A program made the translations under genes and the position numbers. From Entophlyctis helioformis (lineage: Eukaryota > Chytridiomycota > Chytridiomycetes > Chytridiales > Chytriomycetaceae), in NCBI GenBank assembly GCA_025526915.1, contig JAHLKH010000006.1:219819-283818 (forward strand): a stretch of 64,000 nt of DNA, in the 5' to 3' direction. Under the pieces are notes generated by a model. That model had not been told where the DNA came from. It saw only the letters and a program-made list of their open reading frames with translations, and ran no database searches. Numbering within the stretch: position 1 is the stretch's first letter; each line of letters starts with the position of its first letter. Shown here piece after piece: positions 20,991-32,700 of the stretch.

Positions 20991-21118
20991 CGGATCTACT
21001 CCCAATGAACTGCGCGGTGTATGTATGCAGCGGTTCACCAACGGGGTGATGCGAGTCGACGCGATTGTGCACTGTAGTGTCTTAAGAATGTTATTTATTA
21101 AGAGCCTTAAAGAGAATG

Positions 21119-21142
21119 GTGGACGGACGGACGGACGGACGG
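21119..21142. repeat. (GGAC)n microsatellite
   Basis: Short run of about five ggac units just downstream of the VRG4-like stop codon, between two convergent genes. Confidence 0.7.
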
Positions 21143-21147
21143 GCCGG

Positions 21148-22554
21148 CTAATGGTTGTGAGGATGGTTTTCCTTGTCCTCAATGACCGAGATGGACGAGT
21201 CCAGCGCATCGTCCGAGGCGTTGCTCACTTTTTGGTACATGGGCAGCGAGCCCGAAGCCGACGCAGCAGACGATCCGCGTGGCGATCCTGGGGCATTCGC
21301 TGCATTCTGCACTGTTTTGGCATAGCTGTACACGATGCCGCCGATAAAGGCAAACACAACGCCAGACACGGAGCCAGTGGTCACCACGGCGTCAAAGAAG
21401 ACCATGCCGGCAATGGCGATGGGCAGCTTGTTGAGCGCGCCGACCATGGAGTAGGTGGTTGATGACGTGACGCGGACGCACCACGAGGTGCTGTAGCTGA
21501 TGCCAAACGACGAGATGCTTGAGATGATGATGCCGAGCGAGAGGCCGTAAAACTCTTCGGCGTACTTTGCGGACGTGACACCGAAATAGCGGTCGTAGAG
21601 CCGGAGGGCTTCTGGGACCTCTGTGACGAGCGAGAGGAAGATGAGCGTCGGGATCGATAGCAGATCTGTTCAAGGGAGACACAGCGATGTGAGTATGAGA
21701 GAGAGTGGGGTTGGTGAGCCAGCAGGCGGACGCACTGTTGTAAAAGACGGCGTCAAAGTCCTTGAAGTTGCAGGACTTGAGCTTGCTGCGCATGAACAGC
21801 GTGAATGCAGAGGTAGTCAGGCAGTTGGCGACCATCCAGCCATACGCGACCACCACGCCGACGTCGTTGGCGGATGCGTTGAGCGTGTTGCCAGCGGCGA
21901 TGTCGGCCCAGCCGGCCACGACGGACGACACGACGATGAGGAAGAACGACACGAGCATCAGCCTTGTGACGGGCGAGCCCATGAGGAGGTAGCGCTCGGC
22001 ATAGGCGGTGAGGATGATGGTGAGGTTCTTGAAGATGGTGAAGACGGGGATGGACAGGAACTGCAGGGCCTTTGAGCCGGTGTAGATCATGAGCACGAGG
22101 GCGAGCGACACGACGAACCAGTTCTTGGCTTCGGGCAGGCGGAACGGTCTGTGGGAGAGCCAGCCGAGGATTGAGCAGGCCTCGAGCATGATGACGCAGA
22201 CGAGCGACTGGATTGTTGTTGTTGTTGTTGCCGGTGGCGGCGTTTGTTGTCAGCGACTGCACAAGGACGCCCGTTTGGACAGATGGATGGACGGGCATAC
22301 AGGCATATAGGCAGCCAGGCAGATAGGCGTATAGGCACACAGGCACACACACATATAGACACACACATATAGACACACACATATAGACACACACACAAGC
22401 ACACACACACCTGGATGGCCAGCAGCAGAAAGTTGAGCTTAAAGTCGTACGACGACAGCACCAGCTTGTTGGTGACGGTCATGAGAATGGACGCCACGCA
22501 GTAGCTCAGGATGGCCAGTGGAGCCGCATGGCTGGTGTTGGTGAGCACCTTCAT
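21148..22554 (-). CDS. VRG4: GDP-mannose transporter (VRG4/VIG4 family)
   Basis: Golgi antiporter importing GDP-mannose in exchange for GMP, for mannosylation of glycoproteins and cell-wall mannans. Minus-strand exons 22554-22411, 22207-21736 and 21665-21148 join in phase to 377 residues, within the usual range. Diagnostic nucleotide-sugar signatures are YTGSKALQFLSIPVFTIFKNLTIIL in the middle (split here only for description) and VGALNKLPIAIAG, the GALNK motif that binds GDP-mannose. About ten hydrophobic helices are visible. The C-terminal cytosolic tail is Ser/Asp-rich and ends NHPHNH. Intron 1 carries a CA/tatagacacacaca microsatellite (about 22325-22410). Divergent from the four-helix membrane protein, 230 bp between ATGs. 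Confidence 0.93.
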
Positions 22555-22784
22555 CTGCGTCTGTGTGCGGTTGCTGTGCGGTTGCTGTGCGGGTGCGACT
22601 GCTGAGCGTCTGCTGTGTGTCAACTTTGCGTCTGCTGTGCTTGGTGAAGGTCGGCGCCGGGTTCTGAAGGCAAAAGCTGCGGCTTGAGAGGGCGCTGCTG
22701 ATTGGCCCGCCACTGCCGTATCCAAAGTTGTTGCTTTGAAAGCGTTCGCCACACACACACATACAGAGACACCGGCACCCACCC

Positions 22785-23658
22785 ATGGCCCACACAGCAC
22801 ACACACAGAGCCGCACGCAGACGGCGGGCCTGGTGGCCATCAACGTGCTGCTGCTGGCGGGCGCCGTGCTCGGCATCGTCGCCTGTCTGGCGTCGCTGTA
22901 CAACGTCGAAGCGTGCGTCGCCTGGCTGCCATTTGACGTTGCATGGGCAACCAACCATCCTGGCCTGGTCAACCAAGCCAACCCGGCTAACCCACTTGCC
23001 ATGGCACCTCCAGGTCCACGCTGTTCGGCCTGGTGCGCTTCTCAGTGTCCGTCGGGCTGTTCACCAGCTGCTTCCAGGGCAGCTGCGGCTTGACGTGCTC
23101 GGGTGCACCAGACGGCGACGCTCTCTGCGCCGACATCCGCAGCTCGGCCATTGCCGTCGCCACCACCACGGCCATCATGTGCCTGCTGGCCCTGCTGAGC
23201 GGTGCTCTGCACCTCACGCGGGCACTGCCGACGGCCGGCGTCAAGGCGCTCAAGGCCATCCTGGCCGGTCTCTGCGTGGCTGCCTGTGAGTGGCGGGCAG
23301 GTGCATGCTTGCCTCTGCTGGCGGACGGGACGGCTGACACTCGAGCGTGTGCGAGGCAGTGACGGCAGCGGCTGTGGCCGTCGTGTACATCTTGAACGCA
23401 CGATCCAAGGCGCAGCAGATCCTCGACCGCACCGGCAGCAACTCGCCGTCGTTCCTCTCGCAGATCCCCAAGCTCGTTGGCACGACCGTCGCCACGTCCT
23501 TTGGGCCGGGAGCAATAGCCATGTTTGGCCTGGTTGCAGCCGTCGTCGTTGCGCTGCTGGCGATTGTGTTTGTTGCTGCTCGGGTGCAGCTGGCCGACTC
23601 GTCGTCGTCGTCATCATCCTCTCCGCCCAGCAGGATGCCGGCTGTTGTTGCGGCATGA
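22785..23658 (+). CDS. Four-helix (tetraspan-like) membrane protein
   Basis: Exons 22785-22912, 23014-23285 and 23360-23658 join in phase (donors gtgcgt and gtgagt) to 232 residues. Four hydrophobic segments: GLVAINVLLLAGAVLGIVA, VATTTAIMCLLALLSGAL, AGLCVAALTAAAVAVVYI, and FGLVAAVVVALLAIVFVAA. A Cys-rich loop (TSCFQGSCGLTCSG) lies between helices 1 and 2, as in claudin/Sur7/PMP22-type tetraspans, although none of their exact signatures is present. A Ser run precedes the C-terminus. Function unknown. Confidence 0.7.
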
Positions 23659-24344
23659 GCAGCCATGTATGGACATAATGAACCAAGAGTGACGAAGCTT
23701 GTGCTCGTCCAATGCTGGCTGGCAGGCTGGCTGGCATGTGCCTGCCATCGATCGTCATCCATCGCCAGGCCATCGGCAGCCTTGCACGAGCATGTGACGC
23801 TTGTCGCAGTGATGGCAGGGGAGGCGAGAGCGTGAAAGTCTCTCGTTGTCTGGCTGGCTGTGTGTGTGTTTGCGAGTGTGCGAGTGTGTGTGTGGTGCAC
23901 ACCCTGCCGTGACAGCGCAGTGTGGATCCGCCGCGTGGCTGCGAGGGAAGGGTCCTATCGCCGCGCACGAGCAGCCGCGGCAGCAAATGGCCGCGCACCG
24001 ATAAGCCGATAAGAGCGGGCGCACGTGCAACGCTGCTGATGTGAGCGATGTGAGCGACGTGAGCCATGCGAGCCACGCGAGCCATCTGCCGTGCCGTGTG
24101 CGGTGCTGTGTGCGGTGTGGTGCGCAAATGCCTGCAAATGCCTGCAAACGGGCTGACTAACGGAGCGGCGGTTAAAAGCGCGACGCTCGCCCCGCTGCCG
24201 CCGCCCTCCCATCTCGCCCCATCTCGTCTCGTCCCGTCTCGTCCCGTCGCGCACCTCGCAACAAGATCTCACTCCGCTTCCCGCAACTCAACTCAACACA
24301 CCGCAACCCAACACACGCACGCACGCACGCACACACACACACAC
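23659..24344. other. Intergenic region with CA/GT-rich stretches
   Basis: No gene seen. It contains gtgtgtgt-rich and gagcgatgtgagc-type short repeats (24036-24080). The last 50 bp before the glutamine synthetase ATG are a (CA)n/(GCA)n tract forming its probable 5' leader. Confidence 0.5.
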
Positions 24345-26618
24345 ATGTCTCACCAGGCTCGCATCAACGCCGTCGTCGACTCGGTCGTGCGTCCCGGCCG
24401 CACCGTCGAGTGGCCCAAGACCGGCTCCCGCCCGGCCTACGTCTCGGAAATCTTTGGCCAGAACGTCTTCACCCTCAAGACGCTCCAGCAGACGCTCCCC
24501 AAGCCCGTCTACGTGCGCTTCCTGCAGCAGATCAAGGCAAGCACGCTGCCCCGCCGTGTCATGCCGTGCCGTGCCATGCCGTGCCTTGCCATGCTCGTGT
24601 GCGGACGCTGTGCGCTCGTGTCGCAGACTGGCCCGCCGTTGCTCCTGCCTGCCGTGGCATGCCTGCTGACTGCTCTGCATGCCTTGTCTGCCCGCTCCCA
24701 CCCTCTGTCTCGCTGCCGCCCTCGCCCGTCTGTCTGTCTGTCTCGTGCGTGTCCGTGCTCGTGCGTGCTCGTGTCCGTGACGGCCCGTCTGTCGCTCTGC
24801 CTGCCACCACCCCTCGCCACCCTCGCCACCCTCGCACGGCGCTTGCTGCCTCCAGGGCCGCCAAGTCATTGACAAGCCCACCGCCGATGCCGTTGCCCAC
24901 GCCGTGCGCATCTGGGCCATGGACAGGTGCGTCTGCCGCCGCTCTTGCTCGCCGTCGCTGTTCCCTCCGCCTGTCGTCTGTCTCGTGTCTCCTGCCGCGT
25001 TGCTCCGCCCTGGCCGGCTGGCTGGCTGGATTGCTCGCCCGCTTGTCTGTCTCTCCGCCTGTCTGCACTGGCCCTGCGACATTCCGAGGGCGAGAGACAC
25101 CACACTGCCCTGCGTGCCTTGCACCTCCATCGTCATCATCACTGCCACCACCCACCGGCAAGCCCACTTGAACAGCGCACTAACACTGCCATGCCGACCC
25201 GACCCCTGCTCATGGATTATGCTTTCCATGTGCGATGTGATCTGATCTGTGTTGCTGCTCTGCTCCCCTTCAGAGGTGCGACCCACTTTACGCACTGGTT
25301 CCAGCCCCAGACGGGCACCACGGCCGAGAAGCACGACTCGTTCCTGACGCTCAAGACGGTCATCCACAACGGCATCGAAGAGGTATGCATTCTACTATAC
25401 ATTCTCTGCATTCTGCTGTGCATTCTGCTATGCACTGCCCATGATGCATCACAATGCATCACAATGCATGACGCAGTGGCAGTGTCTCACACACGCTTCC
25501 ACGCACACGCACTCGCACGCCCCCAGACCAGCGCCATCGACGCCTTCTCGGGCTCGCAGCTGCTGCAGTCGGAGCCCGACGCGTCGTCGTTCCCGTCGGG
25601 CGGCATCCGCTCCACCTTTGAGGCGCGCGGCTACACCATCTGGGACACGACCAGCCCCATGTTCCTGCGTCCCGGCCCGCACGGCACCTCGATCTTGTAC
25701 GTGCCGTCGGTCTTTATCGGCTACAACGGCGAGGCCCTCGACGAGAAGACGATCCTGCTGCGCTCGTCCGAGGCGCTGTCCAACGCCGCCGTCAAGCTGC
25801 TGCAGACGATCGGCGACAAGGAGACCAAGCGCGTCTACTCGACGCTCGGCACCGAGCAGGAGTACTTCCTGATCGACCGCGCGCTGTACAACCTGCGTCC
25901 CGACCTCAAGATCACGGGCCGCACCCTCATTGGTGTCGTGCCGCCCAAGCACCAGCAGCTCGAGGACCACTACTTTGGCCAGATCCCGTCGCGCGTCATC
26001 GCCGCCATGTCCGAGACCGAGCTCGAGCTGTACAAGCTCGGCGTGCCCCTCAAGACCCGCCACAACGAGGTCGCCCCCAACCAGTTCGAGGCCGCCCCCA
26101 TCTTTGAGGAGGCCTCGGTCGCCGTCGACCACAACCTCGTGCTCATGGAGACGCTCCACCAGGTTGCCCACCGCCACAAGCTCAAGGTGCTCTTCCACGA
26201 AAAGCCGTTCAAGGGCGTCAACGGCTCGGGCAAGCACTGCAACTGGTCCATGTCTACCGACCAGGGCGACAACCTCCTCGAGCCCACCGTCAAGCCCGAG
26301 ACCAACTTCCGCTTCCTGCTCTTCCTCGTCGCCACCCTCGACGCGCTGTACAAGCACGGCGGCCTCCTGCGCGCCTCGATCGCGTCCGCTTCCAACGAGC
26401 ACCGCCTCGGCGCCAACGAGGCTCCCCCAGGCATCGTCTCGGCCTTCCTCGGCGACCACCTCACCGAGGTCCTCAACGCCCTCGAGGAGAACCGCGACCT
26501 CAAGAACTTCTCGCAGCCCCACCTCCAGTCGGTCAAGGTTGGCGGCACCGTGCTCGACCTCAAGGTCGCCACCCTCCCCCACATTGCCCGCGACCTCACC
26601 GACCGCAACCGCACGTCG

Positions 26619-26653
<35 letters not shown>

Positions 26654-27404
26654 TGCCGTCGGCTCCAAGCAGTCGCCCTCGTTCCCCGTCGTGCTCATCA
26701 ACACGGCCGTTGCCGCCTCGCTCATCGAGGTCACCGAGGCTCTGAACAAGCAGAAGGGCACCAAGGCCGAGCCCTCGATCGAGGACATTCTCACCGTCGT
26801 CCGCACCTACATCAAGTCGAGCAAGAACATCCGCTTCGAGGGCAACAACTACTCGCAGGAGTGGGCCGACGAGGCTGCCCGTCGCGGTCTTCCCAACATC
26901 AAGTCGTGCCCCGTTGCCTTTAAGAAGCTCCTCGAGCCCGTGCACCTCAACCTCCTTGTGTCGCAGGGCATCATGACCGAGAACGAGGTCAAGTCGCGCT
27001 ACCACATTCTCCTCGAAAAGTACGTCAAGGACCTTGTCATTGAGGGCAACACGCTCAAGGGCATGATCTTCAACGGCGTGCTCCCTGCCGTGTACAACTT
27101 CCGCAAGGACCTTGCCGACTCACTCGTTGCCCAAAAGTCGATTGGCATCGACATTTCGGCCACTGCCGAGAAGCAGACGCTCGACAAGCTCTCGAAGCTC
27201 ACGGTCGACCTCAAGGCGTCTGCCGACAAGCTGTCTCTTCTCATTGACGAGATCAACGCGGCCGACGAGCACACCCAGGCGCACCTTGCGTCGACGTCGC
27301 TGCTCCAGAACATGGAGGAGATCCGCACCACGACCGACTCGCTCGAGCAGCTCACGTCGGACAAGTACTGGCCCTTCCCCAAGTACACCGAGCTCCTCTT
27401 CTAA
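24345..27404 (+). CDS. Glutamine synthetase, type III (GSIII)
   Basis: ATP-dependent ligation of ammonia to glutamate. Exons 24345-24536, 24856-24926, 25274-25382 and 25527-27404 give 749 residues, in the GSIII size range (about 700-730) and far longer than the GSII usual in fungi. GSIII marks include ATHFTHWFQPQTGTTAEKHD, the metal/ATP segment GTEQEYFLID, the signature NEVAPNQFEAAPIFEEAS, and GVNGSGKHCNWSMST. The first intron uses a GC donor (AAG|GCAAGC) with a normal AG acceptor; the others use GT. Codon use in exon 4 is strongly biased to C/G third positions, suggesting high expression. Convergent with the PAQR gene (197 bp). Confidence 0.95.
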
Positions 27405-27601
27405 GAGAGCGAATGTGTGCATGGCTCCCCTTTTTTCCCTCTCTCTTTTCCGATGCATATGCCAACACATCAATGAACAGATTCTCGTGTCAGCCGTGCT
27501 GCTGTAGGGTGATATCTTCAATGACGAGCAAGAAGGAAAGAAGGAAATAGGAGAGGAGGGAGGGACAGGGGATCCATGACCCGAGAGACCAAGAGACAAG
27601 A

Positions 27602-29676
27602 TTAGCCGAGGAGCGCCAGCTGGGTCAGGGCGTCGCCCGAGACCAGACACGAGGCGTCCTTGGAGTGTCTCCACAGGAACATGGCGACGACGGCGCGGTA
27701 GTGCACGAGGGCGGCAGCGAGCACGAGCAGGTGCCAGATCTGGTGCGACTGGCCCCAAATGTCAAAGATGCCCGACGGAAACCAGCGCTCGGGGATGCGG
27801 TACGCGTAGATGAACGCGCCGACAAGGTACAGGGCGCCCATGAGCAGGATATCGTAGACGGAGAACATGCGGACGGCAGCGGAGAACTGGTATGGATGTG
27901 TGTGTGTGAGTGCGAGTGTGAGTGTGTGTGTGCGTGAGTGTTTGAAGGGGGGCAAAGCGAGACAAGCAAGACAGAAGAGACGAGACGCGAGGACGTACAC
28001 CGTGGATCAGCACGATATGGGTGAGCGGCACCACGCCCGACACACCGAGCGCCACAAAGATGCCTGTGCGGAAGTAGCGGTACTGCGGCGACGAGAACCT
28101 GCGCATGAGCGACACGCTCATCTGTGCACCGCCGCCATCGTGTGTGTGAGTGTGATTGTGTGTGTGAGTGGGTTGGTTGGCGAGACATGCACAGACGTAC
28201 GGTAATGCGGCCAGCACCGAGAAGCTCGGAATGTAAACCATGCGCAGGGTCGGATAGCAAAAGAAGCCATAGTAGAGCACCGGAATGAACGAGCCTCTGT
28301 CGCAAAGAGTGTCGCAGAGTGTCGTGTCGTGTGATGCCATGTCAGCGGGCACAAGTAAACAACACCACAAGCAAACACCACAGACACACTCCCAACACGC
28401 ACAAGATGAGCGTCACAATGCCGATATAGTCGGCCTTGTTCCAGTACACGAGCACGTCTCGAGAGTGGCAGCAGCACAGGTGGAACGTTGTCGACAGGCC
28501 GAGACACACAATGGCGCCCGCGTAAAACGCCGCAAACGCCGCCACGTCTCCCCACCCGACGCTCGCAGCCAGCGGCACCGTCAGCCCGGCATAAAAGCCG
28601 GCAACAAGCACCAGGAAGATGAGCGCACCGACCAGATGCGTGTACACATTGCCCGTCTCGTTGTGCACGAAAAACAGCGACGTCAGGCACCCGGCGTACG
28701 AGTTGGTGATGCGGCGGTAGCCGCGCCGGATAAACGAGTTGTCGTTGTACCATGCCGGCATGCGGTTGATGGGCACCGTGTACTGGTTGATGCACGATGT
28801 CGGGTGGCCGATCAGGTCGGCGTAGTCGGCCTTGCACCGGAACACGCGCGTGTGGTTGCGTGTCGGGTCGTCCTCATCACCGTCCTCGTCGTCGTCGTCG
28901 CCGTCCAGCTCACTTCTCGTCGCGTCGTCCTCGAGCGCGTCGTGGTGGTGGTGGCCGTGGCCGTGGTGGCCGTCGTGACACTCGTCATGGCCGCCGTACT
29001 TGCGTCTCGACTTTGTGCCCGACACGGGCAACAACGTGTCATCCGACCCCCACACATCCTTGGTGCGTCCACCACCACCACCACCGCCGCCCATACCACC
29101 CATACCGCCGCCGCCGTTGGTCAAGACGGCAATGCCGCCCGTCGCCGTGTCGACCAGATCGTCGCTCGACTCGATACGCCGCTCGCCCAGGATGCGCACG
29201 GCCGGATCCACCAGCCCTGCCACGCTGGCCGCCATCTCGGCCGCCATGCCCGCCGCCATGCCCGCCGCGCGGTCGACCATGGCCGACACGGTATACGAGT
29301 CCTCGAGCCGCTCGGCGAGAATCACGGCATCCTCACCGTCGTCGTCCTCGCCGTCGTCCTCGACGCTGACGTTGCCGTCGCCATTGACAGTGGCAGTGGC
29401 ATGCGCAGTGGCAGTGGTGTTGGCATGGGCTTGGCCGGTGGTGCGCGGGCGTGACGGCGTGCGTGTCGGTGTCTGGCGACGGCGGACCGTCGACTCGGTC
29501 ACGGACAGCACGGGCGGAGGCGGCGTGGTCGGTCGGGCCGCCTGCGCGGGCGGCTGGAAGCGCGGCGACCGGCGCGGCGACGTGCGGCCGCTCTCCACGC
29601 CACTGGCCGTGCTGGTCGTGGTCGTCGTGCTGGCCGTGGCCGTGCGGGTGCTCGAGGCGCGGGTCGGCGAGGGCAT
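27602..29676 (-). CDS. PAQR/Izh (AdipoR-hemolysin III) family membrane protein with long N-terminal extension
   Basis: Seven-helix PAQR proteins are receptor/ceramidase-like; fungal Izh members affect zinc and lipid homeostasis. Exons on the minus strand: 29676-28403, 28296-28197, 28121-27999 and 27886-27602, all in phase, 593 residues. Core signatures: MPAWYNDNSFIRRGYR, NETGNVYTHLVG, the zinc-site STTFHLCCCHS, and the C-terminal GQSHQIWHLLVLAAALVHY carrying the paired histidines. The first roughly 300 residues are an unusual Ser/Thr/Pro- and acid-rich cytosolic extension, with a histidine cluster (HDECHDGHHGHGHHHHD) near residues 229-246. The donor of exon 2 (gtctgt) is weak but keeps the frame. 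Confidence 0.92.
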
Positions 29677-29769
29677 GACGATGTCGGATGCGCGGGCGTG
29701 AGCAAACACGGAAACGAGAAAACAAGAAGCGGCACGTGCGGCCAATCATAATACACCGCGTGTTTCATT

Positions 29770-32700
29770 TCAGGCTCGAGATGGTGCGGCCGCCACGTGC
29801 GCCTCGGTGCTCACAGACCAGCGCCGCGCGCCAGACCCAGACCCAGAGCCAAGGCCGCCAGTGGCCGATCCAACGGGCGTCTGCGGGCGGCCCACAGCCG
29901 GCCAGCAGGGGCTGCTCGTCCATCCCGCACCGCTCGCACCGCTCGCACCGGCATCCAGCACCACGTGCAGATCCGTCTCGCCGTCCACCATCGTCATGCA
30001 CGACCCGCGGCGCGAGGGCCACCCAGCGTCGCGCTGTCCGCCCGCGTCGGCACCCGCCGCCATCGCGCTGATGTGCGCAATCACGTCCAGCGCAGACGGC
30101 CGGCTCTGCGGGTCCTCGGACAGCAGCAGCCTCACGAGCCGCGTCTCGGCCGGAAACGCCTTTTCGAGCCCCGGCGGCACGACGCCTGCCGTCTTGAGCG
30201 CCTCGAGTGTCTGTCCGCATACATTTGTGTTCATCAGCAAGCCAGTTGTGTGCATCCAGTGGCGACCATGCAGGACACTTGGTCCACTCACCACAGCGCG
30301 CTCCATGGCGGTCTGGAACAGACACAGCAGCTCGACCAGCACGATGCCCAGCGAGTAAATGTCCGACTTGGTGGTGCACATCTGCTCCTTGAGCATCTCG
30401 GGTGCAATGTAGAAATACGTGCCGTGTGTCGTGCTCGACTCGTAGCCGTACTGCTGGGAATCCTCTGCTGCGTCTGCGTCTGCGTCTGCGTCTGCTTCTG
30501 CGGCCGTACATGCAGTCGCTGACACAGTCGCAGTCGCAGTCGCAGTCGCCGAAACTGATGCTGATCCTGGCGTTGTAGCGTGTGCATGCGATGGGCTGGA
30601 CACGACATGCTCGGCAACGTGCTTGGCCAGTCCGAAATCCCCCAAGTACACGTGGCTGTCCTGCAGAAAAATGTTCTCGGGCTTGACGTCCCTGTGGATG
30701 ACGTTCTGCGCATGGATATGCACGAGTCCGGCCACCAGTTGCTGTTGCCATCGAGCCGCGTCGTGTGTCAGTCCGTGACTCCCCAACCAACCAAACAGCA
30801 CGGCCCGTACAACGAGATGGAGAGAGAGACCGACTTACGCTAAAGATGTGCATGGCAAAGTCGCGGTCAATGTGCTGGCGAGATCGCAGCCATTTGCGTA
30901 GATCCTGCGACGGGTATAGCTGCATCTGGATATACAGAGTCGAGTGGTGCTCGCCCGTCTCTGCTCTCATCCTCGTCGTCATCGTCGTCGCTGCTTTCCT
31001 TTGCATCATCGCCATCCCTCGTCGTCGCTGCTGTCGCCAGTGTGACCCTCAGAGTCGCCGTCCGAGCTGCTGCACGAGAACCGCGGCTGGAACGGGATGC
31101 TGTAATCCGTGCTCATGCGACTCAGATCTGCCATGCAGTCGTCGTCGTCGTCATTGTCCTTGTCAACATCGTTGTGGTCGTCGTGGCCTGCCTCGTCGCC
31201 CGAGCTCGAGCAGCTCCACGCGTCCTGGTCCGTGCCGCCGTCTTCGTGCTCGTGGTCTGCATCCGCCGCACCATCCTCCTCCTCCTCATCGTCATCGTGG
31301 AATGAAAAGATGGAAAAGTCGCGGGACGCTGATGCAGACTTGCCCGTCTTGCTCTTGCGCGTCTTGTTCAGACCCGACGACGCACGGCTGGCGATGGATA
31401 CTTTGCGGTCGCGGCTGATGGAGCTGCTGGTGTCGGTCGACGCCTCGTGCACAAACTCGATGGACGGGTCGTCGGCAAGCGAGAGCGGTCGTGCGGGCAG
31501 CCGCGATCCAAGCGGCCGCATACCGCGCGGCACGGGCGGCCGGCGCGACTGCAGCTGCTTGGCGGTGGCTTTGCCGTGACCGCGGCCAGATACGTGTGGG
31601 AGTCCAGCGCCATCGAGCAGTGCCGACGAGCACTGCGCGTCGAATGGGTTGTGTTCCGTGTCATGGCTCAAGGCAAACGACGGTTGTGGCGGCGGCGGCG
31701 GCGGTGCTGACTCGACCCATGCGTGGTAGTAGCGCACGACATTGGGATGGTTGGAGAGGAGAGCCAGCGTCTTGACTTCGCGCAGCAGGCGGCCGTCGGA
31801 CTGGGACAGTTTGCGCGAATGCCCCGATCCCCACGATCCACCGTGACCGTGCCCTGCCGGCGTCACCGACAGCGACGATGCAGCACTGCGCGGCACAGCT
31901 CCAGCCACGCTGGGCGACAAGTACGGGTTGAACGATCCGTGCGGCGGAGATGCAGACGCAGATGCAGATATCGATGCCGACGCCGACTGTGCCAGTTGCC
32001 AGTGGAGCTCTTCGGGCGGGCAGTTGAGCTTGACCTTTTTGATCGCGTACTCCTGGCCGTCCAGACGGTTGCGCGCACGGTACACGACGCCGAATCCACC
32101 GCGTCCCAGCGGCTCGATCTCTGCCATGGCACGCACGGTCAGTCTTTGCCATCGCATCTACGGCGGCGACATGCAGGGTGCACGCACCCTCAAACTCTGA
32201 TCGGTATCGAGACAGGATGGCCATGTGTGATGCAGGCGAGTAAATGTTCCCAAAGGCAAACGAAGGCGGTGCAGATCGACGGCCAGGCGACGGCAGTTGG
32301 AAGCCAGCAGCAGGATACGCGCCAGTGCTCGCGCCAGCGCCAGTGCCAGAAAAGTTGAGGGCTGACAAGGGCAGTGGGGGATCAGCCGCCTGCGCAAACG
32401 CCTGCTGCTGGTGTCGCATTGGCGTGGTGGCCGTACCAGCAGCAGTAGCAGCAGCGACGGCTGATGTGAGCAGCGATGGCCGTGTGGGCGGTGCCGGCAT
32501 GGCCAGCGACAAGGACGCCGCCTTGGTCGAGATGCGTGTTGGCGTGGACAGCGGCTGCTTATCGGCCCTTGAAGGCGGGCTTGGTGTGGCAGTTGGGGTA
32601 GCAGGCGACGAGGCCACTGCAAACGCGACTGCTGTGGAAGGCGATGTGGACGGATGCAGACCGAGCGATGCAGCAACAGGCCGGAGAGTAAGCACTAGCA

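Noticed and set aside
25449..27005. 518-residue minus-strand open frame
   Set aside because: Antisense of the C/G-third-position-biased exon 4 of glutamine synthetase III; Glu/Leu/Val-rich shadow without motifs.
28285..29454. 389-residue plus-strand open frame
   Set aside because: Shadow of the PAQR gene, whose minus-strand frame has family signatures and phased introns.
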